A stretch of DNA of 64,000 nt from Egibacteraceae bacterium (GCA_030447925.1 JAUJNX010000009.1:149401-213400); one strand, 5' to 3'; shown: positions 53,895-63,163, numbered from the stretch's first letter. Program-made: numbers and translations. The notes: generated by a model not told the origin, from the sequence alone.

Positions 53895-54815
53895 TCAGGC
53901 GCCGGGCCGGGTGGCGGCGACCAGGGCCTCGACGTCGGCGCGGTGGGGCAGGCCCGGCTCCGCGCCGTGCCGGGTGGTGGCCAGCGCGCCGGCGGCGCAG
54001 GCGAAGCGGACCGCGGCGTCGTAGTCGTTGCCCTCGGTCAGCGACAGCGCCAGGGCGGCGCAGAAACTGTCGCCGGCACCCGTCGCATCGACGGCGTCGA
54101 CCCGCGGCGGTGCGACCATGCCGGTCCGGCCGTCCGCCGCCCAGGCCGCCCCGCGGGCGCCCAGGGTGACCACGACCGCGCAGCCGTCGGTCGCCAGGGC
54201 CGCGGCCAGCGCCTCGGGGTCGTCGCCCGGGTCGGTGCCGGCGCGGCGGGCCAGGCCCGCCGCCTCGACCTCGTTGGGGATCACGACGGACGCCGTGGCC
54301 AGCAGGTCCGGCCCGATGTCCTCGATCGGGGCCGGGTTCAGCACGACGAGCCCGCCCCGGCGCGCGATGGTCCGGCCCGCCTGCTGCGACGTTCCCGGGC
54401 TGATCTCGCCCTGCAGGAGCAGCACGTCGCAGTCCGGCAGGTCCGCGGCGTGGGCCGGGGCGATCTGGCGGTTCGCCCCCTGGTACTGGACGAACCCGAC
54501 GTCGCCGTCGGGCGTGACCAGCGGGACGGCCACCGCGGTGGCCGTCCCGCGCAGCTGCACCACGCGCCCGGCGTCGACGCCCTCGCGGGCCAGCGCCTCC
54601 AGGAACTCGTCCCCGTTGGTGTCGGCCCCGACGGCGCCGACGAACGTGACGTCGGCGCCGAGCCGCGCCAGGGCGACCGCCTGGTTGTAGCCCTTGCCGC
54701 CCCGGTAGCGGGCGTGGTCGGTCGCGACCACCACCTCACCCGGCTCCGGGCGCTTGGGCACCCGGAAGGTGAGGTCCATCACCAACGACCCGACGACCAG
54801 TGCGCGCACCGCCAT
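53895..54815 (-). CDS. rbsK: Ribokinase-like PfkB sugar kinase
   Basis: 306 residues, PfkB family. GSLVMDLTFRVPKRPEPGEV start, GGKGYNQAVALARLGADVTF (ribose-binding GGKGxNQA), TATAVAVPLVTPDGDVGFVQ lid, LLLQGEISPGTSQQ, NPAPIEDIGPDLLATASVVI, NE in PNEVEAAGL, and the anion hole/catalytic DATGAGDSFCAALAL. Motifs agree with ribokinase. It is the last gene of a leftward sugar ABC transporter operon, so the imported sugar or a breakdown product is probably phosphorylated here. The transporter type suggests an oligosaccharide or another pentose/hexose, so the exact substrate is open. Confidence 0.87.
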   Translation of the reverse strand: MAVRALVVGSLVMDLTFRVPKRPEPGEVVVATDHARYRGGKGYNQAVALARLGADVTFVGAVGADTNGDEFLEALAREGVDAGRVVQLRGTATAVAVPLVTPDGDVGFVQYQGANRQIAPAHAADLPDCDVLLLQGEISPGTSQQAGRTIARRGGLVVLNPAPIEDIGPDLLATASVVIPNEVEAAGLARRAGTDPGDDPEALAAALATDGCAVVVTLGARGAAWAADGRTGMVAPPRVDAVDATGAGDSFCAALALSLTEGNDYDAAVRFACAAGALATTRHGAEPGLPHRADVEALVAATRPGA

Positions 54816-54822
54816 GTCCCGT

Positions 54823-55746
54823 CTAGCCCTTCACGCCGCCGGCGGTGAGCCCCGCCACGATCCGGCGCTGGAACGCCAGCACCAGCAGGATCATCGGGAT
54901 GGTCACGATCACGCAGGCCGCCGTGATCGTGCCGATCGGACGCTGGAACTGCACCGCTCCGGTGAAGTTCACGATGCGGACCGGCACCGTCTGGCACGCC
55001 AGGTCGCGGGGGCAGAACACGCTGGCCAGCAGGTACTCGTTCCACGCGAAGACGAAGACCAGGATCGCCGCCGCGAAGACGCCCGGCGCGGCCAGGGGGA
55101 GCACCACGCGGTAGAACGCCTGGAACGGGCTCGCGCCGTCGACGCGCGCCGCCTCCTCCATCTCCTTGGGGATGGAGGCGAAGAAGGTCGTGAGGATGAA
55201 GATGGTCAGCGGCAGGGTGAAGGCGATGTAGGGGATGAACAGCCCGGGATAGGTGTTCAGCAGCCCGACCGCCCGCCAGGCCTCGTAGAGCGGGGGAACC
55301 AGCGCCACCGGCGGGAACAGGCTGACGGCGAGCACGCCCGACAGGATCAGCACCTTGTTCTTGAACGGGAGCCGAGCCAGGGCGTAGGCCGCGAAGGACC
55401 CGATGACGACGCAGACGATGGTGGTGACGCCCGCGATGATCGCGGAGTTGCGCAGGTTGTAGGAGAAGTTGGCCTGCAGGACGGCGGCGTAGTTCTGCAC
55501 GCCGAACGGCCCGCGGAACAGGTTGGGGTCGGAGAGCGCGGCGCTGCCCTGCTTCAGGCTGGTGAAGATCAGCCAGACGAAGGGGAACAGGCACCACAGG
55601 AAGATGACCAGCAGCATCGCGGTCTTGCCGACGGCCCCGCTGGTGCTGGTGCGCGACACCGTCCCCTGGCGGGCCCGGCGGGGACGCCGGGTCTCCGGGT
55701 TGGCCTGGCGGACGGTCTCGTCGGTCGCTGCGGGCAACGTGGACAT
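54823..55746 (-). CDS. Sugar ABC transporter permease, MalG type
   Basis: 307 residues. After a polar N-terminal tail of about 35 residues come six membrane helices. The cytoplasmic EAA loop reads EEAARVDGASPFQAFYRVVL and is followed by PLAAPG, which contacts the ATPase. FVFAWNEYLLASVF and a final FQRRIVAGLTAGGVKG are typical of carbohydrate uptake transporter-1 permeases. Seven bases separate it from rbsK and it is directly preceded by the MalF-type gene. Confidence 0.93.
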   Translation of the reverse strand: MSTLPAATDETVRQANPETRRPRRARQGTVSRTSTSGAVGKTAMLLVIFLWCLFPFVWLIFTSLKQGSAALSDPNLFRGPFGVQNYAAVLQANFSYNLRNSAIIAGVTTIVCVVIGSFAAYALARLPFKNKVLILSGVLAVSLFPPVALVPPLYEAWRAVGLLNTYPGLFIPYIAFTLPLTIFILTTFFASIPKEMEEAARVDGASPFQAFYRVVLPLAAPGVFAAAILVFVFAWNEYLLASVFCPRDLACQTVPVRIVNFTGAVQFQRPIGTITAACVIVTIPMILLVLAFQRRIVAGLTAGGVKG

Positions 55747-55747
55747 G

Positions 55748-56689
55748 TCAATCCTCCGGATCGCCGATGACCAGGTCCCTGCCGATCAGGCCGACGAAGA
55801 GCACACCGATCCCCAGCACGACCACGAACGTCAGGGTGGACAGCGTCGCGCCGACGCCGGGGTTGGGCTCCGCGACGATGAACCGCTGCACCAGGACCGA
55901 CAGCGTGGTGGTGCCGTTGGATCCCCCGGTCATCACCGCCGGCAGGTCGAAGATGCGCAGCGAGTCGACGGTGCGGAACAGCAGGGCGACGAAGATCGCG
56001 GGCTTCAGCAGCGGCAGGGTGATGCGGGTGAAGCGCTGCCACGCCGTGGCGCCGTCTACCCGCGCCGCCTCGTACATGTCCTCAGGGATGGTCTGCAGGC
56101 CGGCCAGCAGCAGCAGCGCCACGAACGGCGCGGTCTTCCAGACGTCGGCCAGGATGATGGACACCAGCGCCCACGGCTCGCTCCCGAGCCAGTTGAACCC
56201 CCCGAGCCCGAGCAGGTTGTTGATGAAGCCCGGGTTGACGTTGAGCATGAAGAACCACATCTGGGCCGAGATCACCGTGGGGATGACCCAGGGGATCAGG
56301 ATCGTGGCGCGCGTGACGCCGCGGCCGACGAACGCCTGGTTCATCAGCAGGGCGAAGCCCATGCCGATGACGAACTCGAAGGCCACCGACGCGACCGTGA
56401 AGATCAGCGTGGTGATGACCGCGTCCCAGAAGCGGCCGCCGGTGAGGACGTCGACGTAGTTGTCCAGCCCCGCGAACCCCTGCTGCTGCCGCCCGCGGTA
56501 CTCGAACAGGCTCAGGTACGCCGCGTAGAGGATGGGGAACAGGGCGACGAGCGCCATCGTGATGATGGACGGGGCGACGAAGAGCCGGGCCAGCGCACCA
56601 ACACTGATCTCCCGGCTCTTCGCGCGCTCGCCCCCCGGCGGGACTGCGCCGGCCGGGGGGGCCGGCGCAGTCGAGGCGGAGGAGGCCAT
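55748..56689 (-). CDS. Sugar ABC transporter permease, MalF type
   Basis: 313 residues from ATG 56689. N-terminal Ala/Pro-rich tail, then six helices (VAPSIITMALVALFPILYAA first). The EAA loop reads YEAARVDGATAWQRFTRITL with PLLKPAI. LIPWVIPTVISAQMWFFMLN and FNWLGSEPWALVSIILADVW are the standard CUT1 stretches. It forms the heterodimeric channel with the MalG-type protein. The start gap of five bases to the binding-protein stop shows tight operon structure. Confidence 0.92.
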   Translation of the reverse strand: MASSASTAPAPPAGAVPPGGERAKSREISVGALARLFVAPSIITMALVALFPILYAAYLSLFEYRGRQQQGFAGLDNYVDVLTGGRFWDAVITTLIFTVASVAFEFVIGMGFALLMNQAFVGRGVTRATILIPWVIPTVISAQMWFFMLNVNPGFINNLLGLGGFNWLGSEPWALVSIILADVWKTAPFVALLLLAGLQTIPEDMYEAARVDGATAWQRFTRITLPLLKPAIFVALLFRTVDSLRIFDLPAVMTGGSNGTTTLSVLVQRFIVAEPNPGVGATLSTLTFVVVLGIGVLFVGLIGRDLVIGDPED

Positions 56690-56694
56690 GCGTG

Positions 56695-58005
56695 TTACTC
56701 CACGTCCTCTTGGATCGCGGTCACGAGGTCGCTGATGCACTGCTCAGCCGGCGGGCTGTCGCTGGTGTAGCAGCTGTAGATGGTCTCCTGCATGTCCTCG
56801 CTGATGGAGCTCCATGCGGGCACCGGCGGGCGGACGCCGATCGCGTCACTGGTGAGGATCTCGCCCAGCTGGCCGAGGACGGGGTCCTCGGCGCCCAGCT
56901 CCTCGTACACCGACGCCTTGACCGGGGGCAGCGACCGCTCGCCGAGCAGCGTCTGCACCTCGTCGTTCGTGGCCGCCCAGACGACGAACTCCTTGGCGCC
57001 CTCGACGTTGTCGGAGAAGGCGTTCACGCCGATGTTGAAGCCGCCGAGGACCGCGGTGCCGCCCTCCGTGCCGGTGAAGGTCGGGATCGGCGCGATGTCG
57101 TAGTTGCCCGCGACCGCGCTCTCCTCCTCCTCACCGTTCATCAGGGTGTAGGCGTAGGGCCAGTTGCGCATGCAGGCGGCCCCGCCGGACTGGAAGACGC
57201 CGCGGGCCTCCTCCTCGGTCATGGTGTTGAAGCCGGGGTCGTAGAAGCCCTCAGCCTGAGCGGTGCGCATGAACTCCAGCGCGGTGGTCGCGGCGTCGCC
57301 CTCGCCGAGCAGGACCTCGGAGCCGTCCTCGCTGAGCAGCTCGCCACCCGCCCCGTACAGGTACTCCAGGTAGTTGACGACCATGCCCTCGTACTGGGAG
57401 CCCTGGCCGACGTACGCCGAGATGCCGGCCTCCTCCGCGGCGGCGCCGCAGATCTCGCGGGCCTCGTCCCAGGTCGTGGGCGCGGTGTCGATCAGGTCGG
57501 TCCGGTAGTACAGGAACCCGGCGTTGGTGTTGTAGGGCATGGCGAACAGCTCGCCCTCGAACAGCCCGGACTCCAGCGGCCCCTCGAGCACCTGGTCCTC
57601 GACCTCGCCGCGGACGTCCTCGAGGCTGGCCAGCCAGCCGTTGACCGCGTACTCGCCCGTCCAGATCACGTCGACGCCGAGCAGATCGAAGTTGCTGCCC
57701 TGCGCCTGCAGCTCGAGCGCCTGCGCGTTGCGCTGCTCGTCCGCCTCGTTCGGCAGCACCTCGATGCGGACCGGCTTGTCGGGGTTCTGCTCGTTCCACA
57801 GGTCGACGACCTGCGTGTGGGTGCCACCCGGCTGGGCGTCCGCGCCGCCGATGGCGAAGACGAGCTCCTCGCCGCCGCCGCCGCCCTCGCCGCCGCCCTC
57901 ACCCTCGCCGCCGCCGGCGCTGCCCTCGGGCGACGAACCCGCACACGCGGCCGCGACCAGGGCAAGAGCCATGACGGCTGTGAACCTCGCGAATCGCCTT
58001 GCCAT
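56695..58005 (-). CDS. Extracellular sugar-binding lipoprotein of ABC transporter
   Basis: 436 residues, family-1 solute-binding protein. Signal peptide RRFARFTAVMALALVAAAC with lipid-modified Cys21, then a Gly/Glu-rich flexible linker (residues 22-47) that tethers it to the membrane outside the cell. The two-lobe body includes VVDLWNEQNPDKPVRIEVLP, FDLLGVDVIWTGEYAVNGWL, FAMPYNTNAGFLYYRTDLID (sugar-binding aromatic region), GGAACMRNWPYAYTLMNGEE and LGGFNIGVNAFSDNVEGAKE. It binds trehalose/maltose-like oligosaccharides in related proteins; the actual ligand is unknown. Confidence 0.93.
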   Translation of the reverse strand: MARRFARFTAVMALALVAAACAGSSPEGSAGGGEGEGGGEGGGGGEELVFAIGGADAQPGGTHTQVVDLWNEQNPDKPVRIEVLPNEADEQRNAQALELQAQGSNFDLLGVDVIWTGEYAVNGWLASLEDVRGEVEDQVLEGPLESGLFEGELFAMPYNTNAGFLYYRTDLIDTAPTTWDEAREICGAAAEEAGISAYVGQGSQYEGMVVNYLEYLYGAGGELLSEDGSEVLLGEGDAATTALEFMRTAQAEGFYDPGFNTMTEEEARGVFQSGGAACMRNWPYAYTLMNGEEEESAVAGNYDIAPIPTFTGTEGGTAVLGGFNIGVNAFSDNVEGAKEFVVWAATNDEVQTLLGERSLPPVKASVYEELGAEDPVLGQLGEILTSDAIGVRPPVPAWSSISEDMQETIYSCYTSDSPPAEQCISDLVTAIQEDVE

Positions 58006-58128
58006 ATGTGTTCCCCTCGCTGCTGGGCCCTCTTAGGGCAGTCGTAGTGCTGACTGGAGCCTGCCACGATCTGACCCGCTCCGCGCGCCACCTCGACGCT
58101 TCGTCCGTGGTTCCGCCGGGGACGAACA

Positions 58129-58160
58129 GGCCCGGTCCGTCATTGAGGACGGGCCGGGCC
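58129..58160 (-). terminator. Hairpin between UgpC-type ATPase and binding-protein genes
   Basis: Arms 58129-58141 and 58148-58160 pair over 13 positions with one mismatch around a 6-base loop. On the minus strand it lies after the ATPase stop and before the binding-protein start, so it could attenuate readthrough between the two. Confidence 0.45.
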
Positions 58161-58182
58161 TGCAGTGCCGGGCGACGGCGGG

Positions 58183-59373
<1,191 letters not shown>

Positions 59374-59465
59374 AGCGGGTTCCTCCCGGCGTCCCTGTAC
59401 CGCGTTAACCATCACGTTACAGAACGCAGCGTGCCCCCGGGGGGTGCTGATCAGACACCGCCCAG

Positions 59466-59894
59466 GTGGACGGCGGGTACGAGGGATGGGACGTGCCCGT
59501 AGTGGGCAGGTTCGAGCCGATGCTGACGATGGAGGCGGGGACCGCCAGCGTGGTCGCGCAGCTGCTGGAGTTCCTGGCAGGGCTGCCGTCGACCCCCGGG
59601 TTCGTGGCCAGCGAGGCGCGCCAGCACGCCTCGGAACTGGAGGAGGCGCTGCCGTCCCGGCGGCGCCAGTCCCAGCCGGGCGCGCGGTCGATCAGCGGCG
59701 TGGTGGAGCTGGGCGCGTCCTCGGCGACGGCGATCGCGGGCCTGCTCGACCTCCTGGCGGGCCTCCCGTCGACCCCGCCGGCGGTCAAGGACGAGGCTCG
59801 CGCGCACGCCGAGCGCATCTGGGACGGCCTCGACGTCGACCCGGACGCCGAGCCCGACGCCCGCACCACCCCGCCGGGCGCCGCCCAGCGCTAG
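59466..59894 (+). CDS. Hypothetical protein with two-fold internal repeat
   Basis: 142 residues from GTG 59466, no membrane segment. Two halves carry the same motif: LLEFLAGLPSTPGFVASEAR (about residues 33-52) and LLDLLAGLPSTPPAVKDEAR (about 92-111), each followed by an HA-E helix (QHASELEEAL, AHAERIWDGL). The protein therefore looks like a duplicated helix-turn-helix-like bundle. I know no family. Its TAG stop is inside the CTAG that borders the insertion sequence, so the natural 3' end cannot be told from an IS-made one. Confidence 0.5.
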   Translation: MDGGYEGWDVPVVGRFEPMLTMEAGTASVVAQLLEFLAGLPSTPGFVASEARQHASELEEALPSRRRQSQPGARSISGVVELGASSATAIAGLLDLLAGLPSTPPAVKDEARAHAERIWDGLDVDPDAEPDARTTPPGAAQR

Positions 59895-60968
59895 GGCGTG
59901 TCTGACGAAGGTGGTTGCGCGGGTTTGGGGGTGCGGGCCGGTAGACCGGCGGCATGCAGAGTCGTCATGATCTTTCGGATGCGGAGTGGGCGGTGATCGA
60001 GCCGTTGCTGCCGGATGCCACGCCGCGGCGGGGGCCGGTGGCGGGATCACCGGCAGGTGGTCAACGGGGTGGTGTGGCGGGCCCGGACGGGGTGTCCGTG
60101 GCGGGACTTGCCGCCTGGGTATGGGCCGTGGCAGACGGTGTATGAGCGGCATCGCCGCTGGTCTGGCGACGGGACGTGGGAGCGGGTGCTGGACGGGCTG
60201 CGGGTCGGCTGTGACGCCGGGGAGGGCGAGTGGACGGTGGGGATCGACTCGACGGTGGTGCGGGCGCATCAGCACGCCGCCGGCGCCCGCCACGCCCCGC
60301 CTGCCGACGTGCCCGCCGCCCGGCTGGTCGGCGTGCTGGAGGGTGTGGCGGGACCCTCCGGTCCCACAGGGGGCGCTACCGAATCACAACGATCCGCCGC
60401 CTGACCGCACTGACGGTGACGTTGGTGACCGCCGGTCGCGGCGGCGGGCGGATCGGGAGGGGATCGGGCGGTCCCGCGGCGGGCTGAGCACCAAGATCCA
60501 TCTGCTGGCCGACGCCCGCGCCAGGCCGCTGGCCAGGGTCACCACCGCCGGCCAGCGCGGCGACGCGCTGGCCGCCGGGCCGCTGCTGGACCGGCTCAAG
60601 GTCCGCCGGCCAGGGCGGGGCCGCCCGCGGACCCGGCCGGGCCGGCTGCTGGGCGACAAGGCCTACTCCAACCGGGCGCTACGCGCCCAGCTGCGCCGCC
60701 GGCGCGTCCGGGCGGTGATCCCCGAACCGGCCGACCAGCAGGCCAACCGGCGCCGCCGCGGCAGCACCGGCGGCCGCCCTCCCGTCTTTGACGCCCAGGT
60801 CTACAAGCAGCGCAACAGCACCGAGCGGTGCGTCAACAAGATCAAGGCCTACCGGGCGGTCGCGATGCGCACCGACAAACGCCTGTACGTCTTCGAAGGC
60901 ACCATCGACGTCGCCTCCATGCGCATCTGGACCCGCGACCTCACCCGCCACCATCCGTCAGACACGCT
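59895..60968 (+). mobile_element. IS5-family insertion sequence flanked by CTAG
   Basis: 1074 bases bounded by CTAG on both sides (59891-59894 and 60969-60972), interpreted as a 4-bp target duplication. The terminal inverted repeats share the core GCGTGTCTGACG (59896-59907) with its complement at 60956-60967, and similarity continues for several bases beyond. Inside is a two-frame DDE transposase. The 4-bp CTAG target and two-ORF layout fit the IS427 subgroup of IS5. The transposase stop codon TAG (60970-60972) falls in the flanking CTAG, i.e. it is supplied by the target site. Confidence 0.88.
59954..60404 (+). CDS. IS5-family transposase, first frame (orfA)
   Basis: Starts at ATG 59954: QSRHDLSDAEWAVIEPLLP is the N-terminal helical domain of IS5/IS427 transposases. 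A one-base break near 60040 is needed to continue into VVNGVVWRARTGCPWRDLPP, YGPWQTVYERHRRWSGDGTW and EWTVGIDSTVVRAHQHAAGA, where the Asp of GIDSTV is the first catalytic D. The frame closes at 60404. The catalytic D-E remainder is in the next frame, as expected for IS elements that use programmed frameshifting. Confidence 0.82.
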
Positions 60969-60972
60969 CTAG
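60370..60972 (+). CDS. IS5-family transposase, second frame (orfB)
   Basis: Catalytic C-terminal part with no convincing start of its own, presumably made by frameshifting from orfA around 60360-60400. GGLSTKIHLLADARARPLAR, GDALAAGPLLDRLKV, the second catalytic Asp in LLGDKAYSNRALRA, and the Glu in QRNSTERCVNKIKAYRAVAM complete the DDE site, followed by the conserved IDVASMRIWTR. The start coordinate is nominal. Confidence 0.8.
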   Translation, partial: GALPNHNDPPPDRTDGDVGDRRSRRRADREGIGRSRGGLSTKIHLLADARARPLARVTTAGQRGDALAAGPLLDRLKVRRPGRGRPRTRPGRLLGDKAYSNRALRAQLRRRRVRAVIPEPADQQANRRRRGSTGGRPPVFDAQVYKQRNSTERCVNKIKAYRAVAMRTDKRLYVFEGTIDVASMRIWTRDLTRHHPSDTL

Positions 60973-60984
60973 CCGCGGTCCGGG

Positions 60985-61448
60985 TCAGCGTGGCCGCAGG
61001 CCCGACAGCAGCACGTCGAGGTAGCGGGCGCGGGCGTCGGCGGGCACCTCGGTGCCGGGGATGCCCGCCAGCAGCAGGGTGTGAGGTCGGTGGTGGTCAG
61101 GTCGGCCCGGATGCGGCCGCCCGACTGGGCGAGGCGCAGCAGCTCCCCGGCCGCGTCCAGCGCCGCGCGCGCCTCCCCCCTGTCCAGGTCCGCCGCCAGC
61201 CCGGCCGCTGCCGCGGCGGCCTTCCACGCCCGGTCCTGCAGGTGCACCTCGGCGTACCAGCGGACCAGTGCGTCGACCTGGTCCGCGGGGTCCGCCCCGC
61301 CCGCCACCCGGTCGATCACGGCGCGGGCCGCCGCCTCGGACTCGGCGATGCGGTCCGCCGGGGCCGCCTCCAGCAGGGCCTCCTCGGTGGGGAAGTGCCG
61401 GTAGAGCGTCCCGACCGCCAGCCCGGCGGCCGCGGCGATCCCGTCCAT
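60985..61448 (-). pseudogene. TetR-family regulator lacking its first helix (plus one frame break)
   Basis: TetR sequence is recognisable from MDGIAAAAGLAVGTLYRHFP (recognition helix and start of helix 4) through TEEALLEA, a ligand-binding region with WYAEVHLQDRAWKAAAAAAG, and, after a break near 61090, TLLLAGIPGTEVPADARARY and LDVLLSGLRPR with TGA 60987-60985. The first 20-30 residues (helix 1 and most of helix 2) that should precede MDGI are absent. The adjoining bases instead belong to an oppositely oriented SDR remnant. An M codon happens to start the residual frame, but the DNA-binding domain is incomplete. Confidence 0.7.
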
Positions 61449-61452
61449 CGGC

Positions 61453-61704
61453 GCCGCGGGTCCCAGCGCCCTGCCGACCCTGCGCGCCGCCACCGACCCC
61501 GCCGTCCGGGGCGGGGAGTACGACGGGCCGGGCGGGCCGGGCGAGACCACCGGGCCGCCGGTCCTGGTCTCCCCTTCGCGCGCTGCCCGCGACACCGCGG
61601 TCGCCGCCCGCCTGTGGGACGTGTCCTCCGCGCTCACCCGGGTCGACCCGGGCGACGCCCTCGCTGGCGCCCCCCATACTGGGCGGTCACGGTCCACCAC
61701 CTGA
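61453..61704 (+). pseudogene. C-terminal remnant of a short-chain dehydrogenase
   Basis: Plus-strand frame without a start: SALPTLRAATDPAVRGGEYD, GPGGPGETTGPPVLVSPSRA and ARDTAVAARLWDVSSALTRV, then TGA 61702-61704. This is the tail of light-dependent protochlorophyllide reductase/retinol-dehydrogenase-like SDRs, in which LPTL-AATDP and RLW-VS--LTGV are standard. The cofactor and active-site domains are missing. TetR and SDR genes of this kind are usually divergent neighbours, so a single deletion across their shared promoter and both 5' ends would give this arrangement. Confidence 0.65.
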
Positions 61705-61713
61705 GGAGCGCCC

Positions 61714-62607
61714 GTGGACATCACGATCGTCGAGGTGAGCCCGCGCGACGGCCTGCAGAACGAGGACGTCGTCCTGGGGACCGCGGCGAAGGTCGATCTG
61801 GTCCGGCGCCTCGTCGCCGCCGGGCTGCGCCGGGTCGAGGCCGTGTCGTTCGCCCACCCCAAGGTGGTGCCGGCGATGGCGGACGCCGAGGACGTGATGG
61901 CCGCGGTGCCGCGTTCGCCCGGCGTCCGCTACGCGGGGCTGGTGCTGAACCGCCGCGGCCTGGACCGGGCCCTGGCGACCGGCGTCGACGAGGTCAACGT
62001 CGTCGTCGGCGCCAGCGACACCTTCAGCCGCCGCAACCAGAACATGGGGACGGAGGAGGCGATGGCGGCCGCCGCCGACGTGGTCGCCGGCGCCCGGGCC
62101 GCGGGGCTGTTCACCACGGTCACCTTCGCGACGTCGTTCGGCTGCCCGTTCGAGGGCGAGGTCCCGCCCGACCGGGTCGTGGCCCTGGCCGCCGGGGCCG
62201 CCGAGGCCGGCGCCGACGAGATCTGCCTGGCCGACACCATCGGCGTCGGCGTCCCGACCCAGGTGACCGCCCTGGCCGACGCCACCCGGGCGGTCGCCCC
62301 CGGCGTCCCCCTGCGCTTCCACTTCCACAACACCCGCAACACGGGGTTTGCGAACGCGGTCGCCGCGGTGGGGGCGGGGGTGACGGTCCTTGACGCCAGC
62401 GCGGGCGGGGTGGGCGGGTGCCCCTTCGCGCCCAACGCGACCGGCAACATCGCCACCGACGACCTGGTGTTCCTGCTGGAGCGCATGGGCCACCGCACCG
62501 GCGTCGACCTGCCGACCCTGCTGCCCACCGCCGGCTACCTCGCCGAGCAGCTCGGCCACCCCGTCCCCGCCCTGCTCCCCAAGGCCGGCCCCTTCCCCCC
62601 GCCCTGA
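61714..62607 (+). CDS. Hydroxymethylglutaryl-CoA lyase
   Basis: 297-residue TIM-barrel lyase cleaving HMG-CoA to acetoacetate and acetyl-CoA in leucine breakdown. Motifs are ITIVEVSPRDGLQNED (metal and substrate Asp/Arg), EAVSFAHPKVVPAMADAEDV, FGCPFEGEVPP, EICLADTIGVGVPTQV, FHFHNTRNTGFANA (metal His pair) and DASAGGVGGCPFAPNATGNI with the catalytic Cys in the flexible loop. GTG 61714 has GAGGAG 7-12 bases upstream. No leucine-degradation partner is in the window. Normal length, intact frame. Confidence 0.93.
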   Translation: MDITIVEVSPRDGLQNEDVVLGTAAKVDLVRRLVAAGLRRVEAVSFAHPKVVPAMADAEDVMAAVPRSPGVRYAGLVLNRRGLDRALATGVDEVNVVVGASDTFSRRNQNMGTEEAMAAAADVVAGARAAGLFTTVTFATSFGCPFEGEVPPDRVVALAAGAAEAGADEICLADTIGVGVPTQVTALADATRAVAPGVPLRFHFHNTRNTGFANAVAAVGAGVTVLDASAGGVGGCPFAPNATGNIATDDLVFLLERMGHRTGVDLPTLLPTAGYLAEQLGHPVPALLPKAGPFPPP

Positions 62608-62616
62608 CCCGCGCCC

Positions 62617-62644
62617 CGGCCCCACTCGACCTCGAGTCGGGCCG
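62617..62644 (+). terminator. Hairpin after HMG-CoA lyase gene
   Basis: CGGCCC and ACTCGA arms (62617-62629) pair with 62632-62644 with one mismatch, forming a compact hairpin 10 bases after the stop codon. Confidence 0.5.
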
Positions 62645-62856
62645 TGATCTCTTCGAGTTCGGCCTGGTCATGGTCGCGGCGGCCATGAACCAGGCCGAAC
62701 GCGTCGTCGTCATCCAGGGCGGCGGGGGACCCGTTGAGGTCGAGGAACACCGCGGTCGCCAGCCACGCCAGCCGCTCGTTGCCGTCCACCAGCGCGTGGT
62801 TGCGCGCCAGCGAGTGCAGCAGCGCCGCCGCCGCGCCCTGATCGAGGGTGCCGACG
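62620..62856 (-). pseudogene. Death-on-curing (Fic/Doc) toxin fragment
   Basis: Minus-strand sequence reads TLDQGAAAALLHSLARNHAL, VDGNERLAWLATAVFLDLNG, and, after a break near 62720, DDDDAFGLVMAAA, then DHDQAELEEITARLEVEWG. This is the C-terminal two-thirds of a Doc kinase-type toxin. The catalytic loop normally reads HPFxDGNKR; here it is NHALVDGNER, with Arg kept but Lys replaced by Glu. The N-terminal third is missing at about 62845, where unrelated plus-strand sequence begins. No Phd antitoxin is visible beside it. Confidence 0.65.
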
Positions 62857-63081
62857 TGCTCGTGGCCCCGCACACCGGCATGGCGTTCCTGGCCGCCACC
62901 GTCGGCACCCCGTGGCTTCCTCGACGACCTCGACGCGATCGCCGGCGGCGCGGCCGCGCTGGCGCGCGGCATCCCCGGCGGCGCGGCCCTGGCCGCCTGC
63001 TTCCCCCGCCTCCTCGCCGCCGCCGGCGGCGACAGGACCCGGGTCTTCTCCCACGACGGCGTCCACCTCGCCCACCTGTGA
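62832..63081 (+). pseudogene. C-terminal fragment of an unidentified glycosyltransferase-like protein
   Basis: Without a start, the plus strand reads ALIEGADVLVAPHTGMAFLA and ATVGTPW, then in a new frame FLDDLDAIAGGAAALARGIP and ending RTRVFSHDGVHLAHL with TGA at 63081. The pattern recalls the C-terminal donor-site region of nucleotide-sugar transferases, with a further stretch missing between GTPW and FLDD. Family identification is weak. Confidence 0.4.
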
Positions 63082-63163
63082 GGCGCGGCCCACTCCGGCC
63101 CCAGAGCCAGCCCGGCTTGCGTGCGGCGTATCCCTACTGTGCCGTCGAGGTAAGGAGCAAGGG

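Noticed and set aside
59895..60968. Prophage or integrative element at the right end of the window
   Set aside because: Only a single IS is visible. No integrase, phage structural or conjugation genes are present in this window, so an island edge remains only a suggestion.
61453..61704. SDR-like tail as an N-terminal extension of the HMG-CoA lyase
   Set aside because: It ends in its own TGA ten bases before a GTG with a good ribosome site, and the lyase has its normal length from that GTG.
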